A stretch of 64,000 nt of DNA from Euborellia annulipes. Lineage: Eukaryota > Arthropoda > Insecta > Dermaptera > Anisolabididae. The stretch covers positions 29,456 to 93,455 of the forward strand of contig JAKCPI010005009.1 in NCBI GenBank assembly GCA_023213315.1, written 5' to 3'. A model generated the notes under the pieces. It was not told the DNA's origin and searched no databases. It saw nothing but the letters and a program-made list of their open reading frames with translations. Shown here one piece after another: positions 9,303 to 20,284 of the stretch (the stretch's first letter is position 1; every line of letters begins with the position of its first letter). Position numbers and translations under genes: made by a program.

Positions 9303-10596
9303 TGGGTAATTCCACACCAAAACAACATGGCACTACATGGACCCATTTCAGATTCAAAAATGCCATCCAAATGCTGATTCCTCATGGCAAACTGATGATA
9401 AGTTGATAGAAAGAAAAAAATTTTTGTGCACATTGCGGCCGTAAAACTCAAAATTAAAATTTCACTCATTTTCAACGTTCCAGAGTACAATTTTGGAAAT
9501 TTGTTTACAGTTTGAATAGTTTAATGAAAAAAATTGGTTTCGAGCACTATTCCTAAGGGAAATTGACCGTAGAATCCAAAAATCACCGAAAAACCCGAAA
9601 ATTTTCACCTCTAATAAGAGAAATTTACGAATCTGTGATTTTTAAGGTGTTTTTTTCATTAAATTATTCCCGAAAAACATATATTTTTAAAATTACTTTT
9701 CCATGCTTAAGTTACTCTAAAACATGTGTACTTTGATGGGGTTTAAATATTTTTTTGGGGAAAGCATGTTTAGTAGGTCAAAATTGAGAAAATCTCAAAA
9801 AACATGTTTTTTGTGATTTTGACTTCTGCATTCTTTATTAATTTTTATATGTTGCCTATAAGTGTACGACTTTTTGAGTAATACCATTTTATTCTCCATT
9901 AAATTCTGTATAATTAAGAAAAAAACGTACCAATCCAATGATCTGGGACAATGTTACAACTCTTTAATAGTTCAAATTCACTTAAAGTCATCTCAAAATG
10001 TTTTAGTTTTTCATTTTCGTAAAAAGAAACAATTATAGTTTTGGGAAATAGTTCAAACAAGTTTTAAAATGAAAAACCAGCATAAATTTTAAGTTTTTTT
10101 TTATTGATAAGATCGTATGCCAAACAATAATTCGTATCGGTGCTCACTTTTTTGCATTGAATGATGTGACTATTTTTTGGAACAAATTCATGAAAATTGC
10201 GTGTCCCAGGTACGGTGAATGCTTTACTAGCTCCTATGTATCGGATTGCATCAACATCTTTTTTCAACAAGTGCATTATTTCAGCGATGGATGTCCAGGT
10301 CAGTACAAAAACTGCAACAATTTCATGTACTTATGCGAACACCTCGCCAAATATGGACTCAGCAATTTTTTTCATTAAACTATTCAAACTGTAAACAAAT
10401 TTCCAAAATTGTACTCTGGAACGTTGAAAATGAGTGAAATTTTAATTTTGAGTTTTACGGCCGCAATGTGCACAAAAATTTTTTTCTTTCTATCAACTTA
10501 TCATCAGTTTGCCATGAGGAATCAGCATTTGGATGGCATTTTTGAATCTGAAATGGGTCCATGTAGTGCCATGTTGTTTTGGTGTGGAATTACCCA
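9303..10596 (+). mobile_element. 1.29-kb TIR transposon with about 235-bp terminal inverted repeats
   Basis: Left end TGGGTAATTCCACACC and right end GGTGTGGAATTACCCA are the tips of inverted repeats covering 9303-9537 and 10363-10596. A TA dinucleotide flanks both ends. The middle keeps only a small transposase-like fragment, so this is an internally deleted, probably non-autonomous copy. Superfamily is unresolved: the TA TSD suggests Tc1/mariner-like behaviour but the TIRs are very long. Confidence 0.8.
10157..10378 (+). pseudogene. Transposase-like fragment (FSDG motif)
   Basis: The frame reads HYFSDGCPGQYKNCNN followed by FMYLCEHLAKYGL. The motif F-S-D-G-x-x-x-Q-Y/F-K-N is one I associate with uncharacterised transposon-derived proteins of arthropods, where the D may be catalytic (from memory, unverified). 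It lies inside the 9303-10596 element and runs into its right TIR. The surrounding frame is short and it is surely non-functional. Confidence 0.5.
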
Positions 10597-10653
10597 TATA
10601 TAGTCTATATCTTGGGGTCCAGGCATTCTTATTTAAGCCATTTGGTATCCAAA

Positions 10654-12403
10654 GCTCTGGGAATATATTCGTAAAGATATCAAATTACTTTAAATAATTT
10701 TATTAGTTAATAAACATCCCAACTACTATTGGTATCTTAAATAAATACAAAACGAATAATAAACGTGAAAACATACATAATACCCCCCCCCCCCTTTAAT
10801 CCGCCCCTGGTGTGATGGCATAACTTTATATTTTGAGGTGTGTTGAATCCAAATATGACCATGGTTTTTTTTTCCATTGCGGTTTTTTTACAAAATGCAA
10901 AGAAAAATCAGGTGAAATAATGCAATTCCAAACAATTTTTTACATCGCAGGCCTGTGTCTCTGCCCCTTTTGTCTCGCCTCGGCCTTAGAGGCGATTTCT
11001 AAATGTTTTCTGTCTCTTTCTCACTCATGGAAAGCAAAAATTATTTTAAATAGAGAAAAAAATTATTTTTTAATGAAAAGATAAGCTCTTCAGTATTAGT
11101 CCTCGTATGTTTCATGTAAACCAGAAATAAATGTTCCTCGTTCTTTTTGGCGTCTTAATATTCAAATGAATAGATGTTTCGCCGTGACTCCTATATTTTT
11201 TTCAATAAATAAATAAATAATAAAATTCTTTGACCTAGTCTAAATTTTCTCTGCAAACCTATAAAAAAATCTTAAGCATATTGTTCCATGATGATTCGAG
11301 ATAAAGCTGTTTTTTTTTTTTAATAATTAATTAATTGAAAATAATCAGTGGGAAAGTGGCGCTGGATTCTCTCCTCTTTGCATTGTCGGTGATGATAATT
11401 ATTATTTTTTTAAAAACCTATATACTTCCTCTCCACCAGATAGAAGCACTAATCAAGAACGCGTGCCAATCACCCAACTATGCAGAGAATTGAGTGGCGA
11501 CCTTGGATATATTTCAATAATCTCCACCAGAGAGTAGCACTAATCAAGAACGCCTGCAAATAAGAAATGACAACCAACAATACTAGGAAGACTAAACAAC
11601 GGCAGAATTGTCAGGCGGAATTAAAATACCTCCCTCGCTGAATCTATCCACTTAACAGTAAAATATTTATATATAAAAAATAGAATAAAAAAAAGCATAA
11701 GAATCGACTTTGAAGAAAATAGTTATCCAACGGAGAAGTGAATAATTTATTTATTTATTTATTTTTTTTATTCTATCCCTTTGGCATACTGCCATTGAGC
11801 TAAAGGTCGTTACAAAATATATTTTTACAAAATGTGTATAAACAAAACAATATAAATACAATAATACAATCATAAACCAATCACAAAACAATATATAGTT
11901 TACAAACAACAGTATAGTCTAGAAAAACATTATATAAAAAACATTGATAGCAAAGAACACACTGTACAAATACAATAACTATCAAGGACATTATATAATA
12001 AAAGTATTTAAGAAGAACATCCTAAAATAATATAATAGTCACAAATATGGAATAAAATTAATAATTTATATTTTTCAACAAAATTTTTAATAGATTAGCA
12101 GTAGCTATTTCAAAGAAGATTTTAAAATCTCGTGTATTTTTAATTCACGACAATTTTTCAAGCTTAAAGAAATTAACTCGAAGAGAAAAGAAAGAAAGAA
12201 AGAGATAGTAATAATGGGTGAAAATAAAAGATTTTTCTCTTTTAAACATTAACAACAGAATCACTTAAACAAGAGAGATAAAAATAAAGTGAGATTATTC
12301 TGAAGTGGTATGTTCAAAACAAATCTTTTCCAGAGATCCTGGGCTCTAGAGAAAAAAAAAACTACTAATAATTTGATTATTTAGTGAGATTAAAGTACTT
12401 TAC
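10654..12403. other. Sparse AT-rich DNA with small relics
   Basis: 10783-10809 ends CCCCTTTAATCCGCCCCTG, a solo right end of the hAT-type family complete at 26832. 11430-11465 and 11522-11556 are a 35-bp direct repeat (CTCCACCAGA.AG.AGCACTAATC). The rest is low-complexity A/T. No gene was seen. Confidence 0.45.
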
Positions 12404-12529
12404 CAGTATAGGTGAGGAATTTGACGACCAGGCACCTTCGCATTTGGGCCCCGTTGTCGCCGATGTTTGCCAGGTACATTTTGGTCTATCTGCGTTTGTC
12501 ACTCGCGCGAGAGTGGATCCAGATCGCAT
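12404..12529 (-). CDS. Candidate host-gene exon
   Basis: This 126-bp segment is clearly GC-richer than its surroundings. On the minus strand it is preceded by an acceptor-like TTGTTACAG and followed by a donor GTAAAG. From an ATG at 12479 in a good context (CCAAAATG) it reads MYLANIGDNGAQMRR and on through CLVVKFLTYTG to the donor, leaving phase 1. 12480-12529 would then be 5' UTR. I do not recognise the protein. A second open minus-strand frame exists through the whole segment, so the frame is not settled. It could also be a diverged repeat fragment. Confidence 0.35.
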
Positions 12530-13220
12530 CTGTAACAATAAGAAAATTTTATGCTAGTTATTAAGATTGTTTTATTTTTTTTTTTTTTACTTACAATTGT
12601 ACATATATAGCAATATACACATGTGATCGAACAAGCCTTTACAATAATTTTTGCCTCATATTAATTAAATCATTTCTAAGGTCAAGGATCAGTGTTGAAT
12701 GGAGATTTAAGAATTTTAGTTTAAAATTTAATTGTATATTTTTTATTAATCCTATTATTGATATTTTTTTAAATTTATTTCCGGCTTTTGGCTTTCGCCT
12801 TTCAGCCCCACACATTATTTTTTACAATATTTTTTTTATCCAAAAACCATTTTTTTAAAAACCTGTATATAAAAATTTCCTTCATAATACAATATTTTAA
12901 AGAATTAGACAAAACCAAGACGATATTTAGCAAATTATACAAAAACAAAACAATATTTAAAAAATTATAGGCCTACAAAATAAGGTATTTTTATTTTTAT
13001 ACAAGGATTTGCTCCTGTGGGGTTTGATTTTTATAAGAATACTGATGTTGAATATAATCCTTTGGGAGTAGATTCAGGTCTAGAACTTTGTTTGTCTTTG
13101 ATCAAATTATTACCCCTGTTTTACCCCTTAATTATTTTTAAAGTAATTTTGTATTTTTGTAAATTAAATTTAAATATACAAATTAAACACTAGGTTATTT
13201 GTTTCAAAGGGTTTATTAAT
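12530..13220. other. AT-rich, nothing assigned
   Basis: There are T runs (12571-12590) and unstructured A/T sequence. No reading frame, terminal repeat or tRNA-like box could be supported. Confidence 0.4.
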
Positions 13221-13459
13221 TGGACCCAGTTATGCATTAGTGTGTCAAAGCGCCAAAAAAAATTAAAAATTGAGTTAAGCACAGAATATTGTTTCAAATG
13301 CTATAATTAATAGTATTTTTTTATGAAATATGTCCTAAAAAAATTTATATTTAATGTTACTTGCACAATTTGACAAAAAACATATATAATCCAATGAAAA
13401 CAAAAAACTTTAATGTTAATTTTCTCAAAACTCGATAGCTGGCGCTTGACACACCATTG
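13221..13459. mobile_element. MITE family B, right tip missing
   Basis: It starts TGGACCCAGTTATGCATTAG and runs to GCTTGACACACCATTG, lacking the final inverted copy of GGACCCTGTTATGCA. Its interior (ATGTCCTAAAAAAATTTAT at 13330-13350) is the empty-site version of the place where a family A element is inserted in the copy at 54850. Arms read inward as TGTGTCAAAGCGCC and GGCGCTTGACACAC. Confidence 0.8.
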
Positions 13460-13483
13460 AAGACTCGAAAGTCAGAGTCAACT

Positions 13484-13530
13484 AGCTTATACGAGGGTTG
13501 CTAGTTAATTAGAAGTGAAGCAACTGGCAC
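13484..13530. mobile_element. End relic of TIR element J
   Basis: GTTAATTAGAAGTGAAGCAACTGGC resembles the right end of the element at 29778-30590 (GAACTGAAGCAACCGGCCC). Confidence 0.35.
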
Positions 13531-14225
13531 TACCTCTTTAATTACTTTAATATAAAAATTGCTATAATTTTCAAAAATAAAATCAACAATTAATTAATTT
13601 GCTTAGTTTAAGGAAGGATGAGGAAAGTTGATGTAAATTTAAATTTAAAAGGGTGAGAAGGTGAAAAAAAAAGAAAAGAAAAACACTGGTGTAGTTTGTT
13701 CTTAAATATGCCTTACTTATGTTGAAGAAAAACAAGTTAGTAGTTGGTTTTCTAAAATAAATAAAATAAATAAATATTTACTGAAAGGCGATAAGCAGCT
13801 TGCGAACGTGTTTATTTATTTATTTTAAATATTTAATTCAACAATGTTTATCCTGAGGACAACATAAAAAACTCTTAAATAGGTTTCTTAAGTTTCGGTC
13901 CCGGAAAAAAAATAAAAAAAAAAAAAGTTTCGGTCCATTTTAAAAGGAAAGAATAAGAGATGCGATATTAAAATAAATCCAAGAGAAATAAGAGAATTGT
14001 TATTTTTTAGTGTTATAGAGCAATGACAATTGTGAGGCTTTTTGAAATGGCGGTCGGCCCTCTTACTTTTTAGATTAAGACTTTATTTATATTCCCATTT
14101 CACTAAAATAGTGTTATTTAATTTTTTAACGTTGGTATAAAGGAAAAGGAATGGAAATTAAGTTAAAATATATTATTTTAGTCATCTTATGGCTATATTA
14201 ATACCGATAAAATGATTTTATTGAA
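13531..14225. other. AT-rich, nothing assigned
   Basis: A short near-repeat of AAGTTTCGGTCC occurs at 13890-13935 around an A-run. Otherwise it is unstructured A/T sequence. Confidence 0.4.
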
Positions 14226-14297
14226 AAAATCTGGTATACTGGTCTTACTTTCGGTAATTGAAAGTTGTGTACTGTACTTTTCACACTAGAATGTGAT
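14226..14297 (+). repeat. Degraded family A 5' hairpin
   Basis: TCTGGTATACTGG, CTTACTTTCGGTAATTG, AAAGTTGTGTACTGTAC and TTTTCACACTAGA are recognisable as the two arms of the 5' hairpin with mutations. The body of the element is not attached. Confidence 0.6.
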
Positions 14298-14301
14298 GTT
14301 A

Positions 14302-14515
14302 TGTATGAAGAAACTAAGCGCCATTAACATAAATTTGAAATAAGGGGCATTACATTTGGAAAATTGTAAACAAACCCAATGGTAATGGCTTTTTTTTGAT
14401 TTATACAAAAAAAGTGCACATATTAATAATGTTGGGATTTAAATAAAGAGGTAGATCTTCTTTTTCTCTAAAAGATGGCGGTCTTATCTCGATTTCGATC
14501 ATAATGGCAAATATA
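14302..14515. mobile_element. MITE family C, degraded copy
   Basis: It is similar to 62619-62853 throughout (AAGCGCCATTAAC, AAGGGGCATTACATTTG, AAGTGCACATATTAATAATG, AAGATGGCGGTCTTATCTC). Both tips are lost. Confidence 0.7.
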
Positions 14516-14559
14516 TTTTGTTTAAGGCGGAATAAAAAAAATTTATAAACAAAAAAAAA

Positions 14560-14716
14560 ATATAATATTTATATTTTATTACCATGGCAACTATTAATAT
14601 TTCTCCTATCTTTGCTATGGTAGAGTTTGCTTCAAACAATGTCAAGGTGTGCCAGTTGGGTATGTAACTGAAATATAAAATTTCAAACCCCTAGCTATTT
14701 TTGTTCTTAATAGATT
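14560..14716 (+). repeat. Family A fragment, internally deleted
   Basis: ATTACCATGGCAAC at 14577 and the CTCCTATCTTTGCTATG block are joined directly to the GTAACTGAAATATAAAATTTC block, skipping about 200 bp. The hAT element at 14725 is inserted just downstream. Confidence 0.6.
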
Positions 14717-15400
14717 TATTTGTACATAGGCGTAGCCAGAAATTTTCGATGGGGGGGTTCAGAATGATTTTCTCCCCCTCCCCCCCCCCCTAGTAATAGG
14801 GCAATATAAGGCGTCTAATGAAATATATAACTAGCCAATCCGCCCCTCCTGGACCCCCCTCTGATTGGCTCGGGCCCGCCCTTTCTTTATTAAGTGCCAC
14901 AATTTTTCATTCAACTCGTTTCAGGCAATAAAGGATGCAACCCTCACATCTTTAAGAATTTTAGATATATCCCTATAATACCAAAGTTTTGGTCTGATTA
15001 TATCTCTGGATTCCCAGTTCTATCTCAGATCTCTTTTATGAAAAAAAAATAAAAAATTTCATTATATAATAATTTTTATTATTTTTCATTTGAGGGATTT
15101 AATCAATTTTAAGCGGCTTTAATTTTTTATAAAGCAAACCAAAAATCAATTCTTTTCAATGAGAAAATTCTGAATTTTCTCGAATTTTTTGACTTTCCTT
15201 TAATAAAATTATTTTATTTTATTTTTTTTTTAAACTGGAGAAAATTATTCTATTTTTACTTTCTCTTACCCTATATATGAAATATATATAGAGAGAAAGT
15301 ATTGATTGTATTATAGAGCTTAAATATCTAGTCATGGCTTGGGTCCAATGGGGGGGTTTGAACCCCCAAATCCCCCCGTGGCTACGCCTATGTATTTGTA
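14717..15400. mobile_element. hAT-type element, 668 bp, exact 8-bp TSD
   Basis: TIRs are CATAGGCGTAGCCA at 14725 and TGGCTACGCCTATG ending at 15392, flanked by TATTTGTA on both sides (14717-14724, 15393-15400). It contains G/C runs, the phrase CCTGGACCCCCCTCTGATTGG, and a nested minus-strand family A hairpin at 15255-15300. It is non-coding. Another copy starts at 63693. Confidence 0.88.
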
Positions 15401-15418
15401 TAAAAAATATAAAAAAAT

Positions 15419-15823
15419 GTCTTTGTAACAAGAGTGAATAGGAGAATAGAATAGAAGAGTGTGTTGGCGTTAAAAAAAAAAAAAAACCTCTTCTCTGTTT
15501 TTGATCTCCGGGTATTTTCATTGGGAATTTATCAAATAAACTTATATATATTGTGTATAGAAAGAAAATCTTTATAATTGAATAAAATATCTGATTTGTG
15601 CTGCACTCTTGTGGAAACTTTAAAAATTATTCTTATAATTCTAAAAGTCTCCACAGGGTCGCAGCACTAATCAGCCTGGGATTGATATCCTCTTAATTTA
15701 TATGTTAAATTACCATTGACATATACCCGGAGATTAAAAACAGAGAGGATGATTATTTTTTTTTTTGCGCCAACACACTCCTTTACTATTCTATTCTCCT
15801 GTTCACTCCTGTTACAAAGACCT
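15419..15823. repeat. Fold-back element about 400 bp
   Basis: 15419-15532 and 15695-15823 are inverted copies of each other (TCTTTGTAACAAGAGTGAAT against ATTCTCCTGTTCACTCCTGTTACAAAGA). Between them is a second, inner inverted pair (GTGCTGCACTCTTGTGGA / TCCACAGGGTCGCAGCAC at 15599-15675). I see no TSD and no coding. Confidence 0.65.
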
Positions 15824-16187
15824 GAAAAATATATCATCTCTCTCTGCGAGAACAAAAATATTTTCACTGTCAAATTAAACAGTTATTGAAATAAATTTAT
15901 AGTCAAGTAATTATTTAATTGATAAACTAGAATTTAATTTTGTACCCGATTGCAAACATACCTTGATGTTACCAACATACTCGCTAAGTTGACTTTATAT
16001 TATAGGCATAGTATATAACAATAAATTGTCCCAGTTCGGAAATGAGCTATAATTCAAATTCAGAGATCCCATATAGGGAGCAGGTTACCATTTTGAATTT
16101 GGTGAAGGGTTTACGATTTATAGCTATTTTCCTGCAATGTACAAATTTCAAGTTCAAAGAATATCAGGAAGTAATATTTCTTTGCGC

Positions 16188-16218
<31 letters not shown>

Positions 16219-16677
16219 CTTGTTTACAACGTTTCGGCCTCAGGAATTATACAAATAAACCGGAGTTTACCCGAAAACAAGCATTTTTATTTGATAATGA
16301 TAAGTGAATTATTATCTCACAATAAAAAAAAAATTTTAATTTTTAAAATAATTAATTAATACGAATTTCATCATTTAGAGGGAATATATTAATTATTTAT
16401 ATATTAGCTACTTGCTATAATGTTCGCCAAAAAATTTTGTGACAATTTAGGATACTCGTACACACAGTTTTCTTTTTAATAAAAGGGGAGGGGGATTTTC
16501 TACTCCTAATCTGAATTAATGAATTAAAACTACACCCGTTAAAAAAAACTACTAAAAAAATTGTGGTTTCCTTCGGGGATCGGAAGTGGTGTGTTCTGTT
16601 CGTCTCACCCCATTTTTTGGGGGGGAAAATTTTTTTTTCCTCCGCACGGACGGAAGAAATTATGTAGAAAGATAAAT
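15824..16677. other. AT-rich, with a ribozyme-like tail at 16190-16260
   Basis: 16190-16218 is a pure A run. Directly after it, the minus strand reads CCTGAGGCCGAAACGTTG (16227-16244), the closing sequence of Penelope-like tails but with no room for a hammerhead stem II. The rest shows nothing supportable. Confidence 0.4.
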
Positions 16678-16936
16678 AATAGGTATGGGAAAATATTTAT
16701 ATTTTGTTACCATGGCAACCATTTCTCCTATCTTCTCTATGAAATACAAGAGTAAAGTGGTCTTCAGAAGATTTCAATTGCAAAATGAGAATATACATTT
16801 TAAAGAGCATCTAAAAAATAATTGATTTTTGAATTTTAAAAAATCGTTGGAGCAAATTTTGAGAAAATCGAAAAAAACTGAAAAACTACATCAGTAAAGT
16901 ACTAGTACTTTTTGGTCGATTTTGTTCAAAGGCTTC
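16678..16936 (+). repeat. Family A fragment (middle part)
   Basis: It runs from GGTATGGGAAAATATTTATA through GTTACCATGGCAAC (16706-16719) and the CTTCAGAAGATTTC block to TTTGGTCGATTTTGTTC. Both hairpins are missing. Confidence 0.85.
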
Positions 16937-17084
16937 GTGTAAAAACTGGATTTGTACGAGAAATTAATTAATCTATAATATTTTAATGTGGAAGTTTACT
17001 CGTAGATCCTGAAGGTCTTATTCAGGATTATCAAAGCAAATGAATGTTTTAAATTTTATAATTTATTTTAGCGACTGGATTCTG

Positions 17085-17165
17085 TGCAGTAATTGACAGT
17101 TTCGGAGTTCAATTGTCTCCATCTTCAGACTGTAACACAGATTTTACATTTATTTGTTGAGTTGA
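17085..17165 (-). ncRNA. Candidate hammerhead ribozyme core
   Basis: On the minus strand 17128-17099 reads CTGAAGA, T, GGAG, a loop, CTCC, GAAAC. This matches the hammerhead consensus CUGANGA / stem II / GAAA with a perfect 4-bp stem II. A small CTGT/ACAG hairpin lies directly upstream where stem I would be. The NUH cleavage site and stem III are not clear. Such motifs are known from Penelope-like elements; activity is inference. Confidence 0.4.
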
Positions 17166-17258
17166 GAAATTAAATAAATGTAAAATCGTCCAGTCTCAGT
17201 CAAAATAGCGGTTATATTCACATCTACCCGTCAGGTTATATTTTGACTGTATTCAGTA

Positions 17259-17748
17259 ATTTCTCTTACCTATATATGTTAATATATAGAGAGAATGTAT
17301 TGAATTTATGTCAAGATTTTGATGGATATACACGTTTTGAGATCCTCTAAAACCAAAAAAGTGCTTTTCGCAACATGGTCTGTCTGTCTGTGTGTGTGTG
17401 TTCAATTTAAAACATGATGGAATTGAGCTTGAAGGTTGAAATTTTATATTTAAGTTAGGCACCCCCCTGAGGCTTGATTAAAATCGGCGAAAAATTACTA
17501 GTACTTTACTTATATACTTTTTCAGTTTTTTTTTCGCGATTTTCTCAAAATTCGCTACAACAATTTTGAATAAATTTCAAAAATAAATTATTTTCTAGAT
17601 GCTCTTTAAAATGTATATTCTCATTTTGCCAGTGAAATCTTTTGAAGCACACTTTATTCTTGTACTTCATAGGAAAGATAGAAGTGTGACAAGCACAGAA
17701 CACAACAGTTAAGAGAAAGTTGTGAGCTAAGCGACCAGTCACATCAGA
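17259..17748 (-). repeat. Family A copy with internal deletion
   Basis: Both ends are present: the 3' hairpin (TTTCTCTTACC... at 17260) and the 5' hairpin (GAGAAAGTTGTG...CACATCAGA to 17748). The segment containing GTTACCATGGCAAC is deleted at about 17690. The microsatellite is TGTGTGTGTGTG. Confidence 0.85.
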
Positions 17749-18155
17749 TTTTTTTTTCCAAATATTGATAAAACTCGACAGTCAAAACAAAAAAAAATAT
17801 CGTTGAGAAGAAATTATTTTTTGACGGTAAGGTGACTGCAGTGAGATGACGATTCTGATCGTGACTGCGCCGGCTCAGAATGGACAGCGGCACTTGAATT
17901 TCAATAAAACATATTTTTTGTGACTGATACTAATCGAAACTGACGGAACGGAGACGTGACGTGACTGTTCTGTGTGAATCGACCTTTATTTTTTATTAAA
18001 GAAAATTTTGTATCTCTATCTTTAAATTGTTTTTTTTTTTTTTTTTTTTTATTATTATTATTATTATTCGTATAATTTAACTGTTCTTTTTGACTGGAGC
18101 GTTAATGAGATGGTGGATAAAATGAGATGAATAAATAAGAAAAAAAAAATACACT

Positions 18156-18194
<39 letters not shown>

Positions 18195-18491
18195 TATATA
18201 TACTGTATATAATGGGGTGGAGACGGCAGGCGTTTTAGAAGTCAGAAAACTCCGCTGAGTAAGGCGAAAATGATCAAAGATTTTTGCTCGAGAGGAAATT
18301 TCTTTTATCCCGAGGTGCAATTATAAATAATGAATGAATAAAAAAAAAATATTCTCATTGAAAAGAATATATTCAAGTATAGATATTATCATGTTTCAAT
18401 TTGAGATAACCTTCGGGGGGGGGGGGGGGTAAAATCAGTGAGCGCAAATTTAAACACTTCAATCAAAAATCCAGGAAGAGGTCTTGCGTTT
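17749..18491. other. Unassigned region with (TA)n and poly-G
   Basis: 18157-18203 is a TA dinucleotide tract. 18414-18429 is a G run. 17820-17960 is GC-richer (GTGACTGCGCCGGC) without a credible frame. Confidence 0.4.
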
Positions 18492-18566
18492 TTACTTTCT
18501 CTTGCCCTATATATAGAGAGAAAGTATTGAGATCATGCCAAAAATTCGATGTCGAGATTTTTTTGT
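18492..18566 (-). repeat. Family A 3' terminal fragment
   Basis: It has the terminal hairpin TTACTTTCTCTTGCCC...AGAGAAAGTATTG plus AAAATTCGATGTCGAGATTT, and then the match stops. Confidence 0.75.
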
Positions 18567-18824
18567 TTTACTTTAATATCAAATTTATTTCAGCAATATA
18601 TTCAACATCGGTTACGAAAATAAAATCAATGATATGAAGATTGGAATAGAACACGGGCCGGAAAAACTTGTACCAGTTTGCTGAGAAAAATACAAATTTT
18701 TGATAAGTTATAAATTTAAAAAATGTGTTTAATAGAGCTTTTGTGGTTTGAATTATTATTATTATTATGGGAGTTTTTAATTATAGACCCCATTTTGTTA
18801 TTAATAATTTATTAAAAATATAAA

Positions 18825-19096
18825 TACTGTACAGTGAGCGACACAATTACGTCCCCTCCTGGGAGATAGAGCCTTAAGTATATAGTATATAGTGAAATTA
18901 TTTTAATCACCGACAAGGTAAAATAAAATATCGTAAGGTAAAAAATAAAATCTGGTACATATGATTTTATTTTACCTTTTCAAATTTAAAATTATTATTA
19001 TTTTTATTATTTTTTTATTTTTATTTTACTATATACCATATACTTTAGACTCTAGCTGCCAGATGGGGACTTAATTGTGGGGCTCACTGTACTGTA
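18825..19096. mobile_element. hAT-like MITE, 258 bp
   Basis: It starts CAGTGAGCGACACAATTA at 18832 and ends GGGGCTCACTG at 19089. Inverted similarity extends about 70 bp from each end (GTCCCC, CTAGAG, AGTATATAGT). The 7-bp TACTGTA flanks both sides (18825-18831, 19090-19096); one lost base would make it the 8-bp TACTGTAC typical of hAT. Confidence 0.7.
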
Positions 19097-19106
19097 CTTT
19101 GTATTC

Positions 19107-19130
19107 TGCAGCCGAAACGTTGTACAGTAT
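19107..19130 (+). other. Penelope-like tail motif
   Basis: CTGCAGCCGAAACGTTGTAC resembles the GAAACG end of the ribozyme-like tails elsewhere in the window, without a recognisable CTGANGA. Confidence 0.25.
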
Positions 19131-19189
19131 TTAAATTTTTAATAAATAATTAATAATTAAAACGTCAATAATAAATTTGAAGCCGGAGA

Positions 19190-19258
19190 CCTATGATAAA
19201 GATAGTCCGCTCGCCGCAAAAGCATGGAGGTCCTGGTTTGAGTCCAGGTGGCGCAATT
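19190..19258 (+). mobile_element. tRNA-like SINE head
   Basis: CCTGGTTTGAGTCCAGG forms a T-arm with a B-box-like core (GGTTTGAGTCC) and is preceded by a D-arm-like ATAGTCCGCTCGCC. No intact acceptor stem is visible, so a tRNA-derived SINE is more likely than a tRNA gene. Confidence 0.45.
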
Positions 19259-19576
19259 TTGTTCAATCATAAACACAACCTCATCTCGAAAATTTGCCAT
19301 ATATTGGCTAACGGTCCATGTTGATTGAAAAATTCCATATTTTTCAAACAAAGCTTTGTTTAGTTAATTAAAGATATTTAACTAAATGCTAAAAAGAAAT
19401 AGATTTTTTGATAATTAAATAATAAATTGAAAATATTATTTTGATAAGTATAATAATTATATTTTGAAAAAATAAAATGTTTATAAAGATCTGATGCGGG
19501 AGGCCCTTGGTAAGATTTTTTAAAATTATTCAAGGAAAGATGGCTCTCTTCTTAAAATACGTTGCCGATCCCTATC

Positions 19577-19925
19577 CTAAACAACGTGTATTTCCATTAA
19601 AATGTCGATATCTGTTTTTTTTTTTTTTTTTTTTTTTTTTTTGAGGTCACAAATCTCCTCTACATAGTAAGCGAAAGTAAAAATGATGATAGTAACCGAA
19701 TACAAGCAAGACGTTCGAAAAGAGCGATAACTAAACTGCAGAAGGAGGAATTGGGTAAAACGGGAATTGGGAAACAGAAGAGGAAGTAGAAAGGGACTGG
19801 GAAGGTTGGTCGGTAGGGCGCCAAGGAAGCTGCAGCCCCCGGATCGATGTAGGCGCCACGAGGTCACCTCACTCCTAGAGAAGTGTAAGACCCAAAGGGC
19901 CACACCTGTCAACTCAATCTCATCT
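19577..19925. repeat. GC-richer island, possible repeat
   Basis: It contains a long T run (19613-19642) followed by a GC-richer stretch ending CCACACCTGTC. The minus strand is open for about 110 codons, but the sequence is low-complexity (poly-lysine from the T run) and looks non-coding. Its texture resembles the islands at 20387 and 58330. Confidence 0.35.
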
Positions 19926-20284
19926 ATCTATTAGTAGATAATTTTTCGATAAGCCCCTTGATGATTATTATTATTAGTAAAATAACCAAAACAGAGAAAA
20001 TACAGATTGAATCTTATCTGAAGACCGGAAGTAAATTTTGATCAAAGTGCCATTTTTCAATTTACGAGTTTTAACAGGAATTATGATGTATGAACCTAGC
20101 CACTTGAAGTACATTCTGATCCAAATCCCAAACCTGTGTGTATTAGATCAGATAATTGCCATCAAAATACGTGAGCTGTATGTGTTCTGCACATAAAAAA
20201 TAAATCTCAAAACTTTGAAAAAGGCACTTAGATCATAATTTACTTCAGGTCTTCACCTTGTTTGACAATATTAGATTAACCTTA

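Larger units (their letters stand above)
9190..10653 (-). mobile_element. SINE-P copy split by a DNA transposon
   Basis: The SINE tail (AAACCCACACTTT... to CGTTATTATGAA, 9190-9300) and its middle part (GGGGTCCAGGCATTC...GGTATCCAAA, 10599-10653) are separated by the TIR transposon at 9303-10596. The tRNA-like head is missing after 10653. Confidence 0.75.

Noticed and set aside
19190..19258. Functional tRNA gene
   Set aside because: Only the T-arm is convincing. No 7-bp acceptor stem or clean anticodon arm. The same applies to 22147-22235 and 51730-51795.
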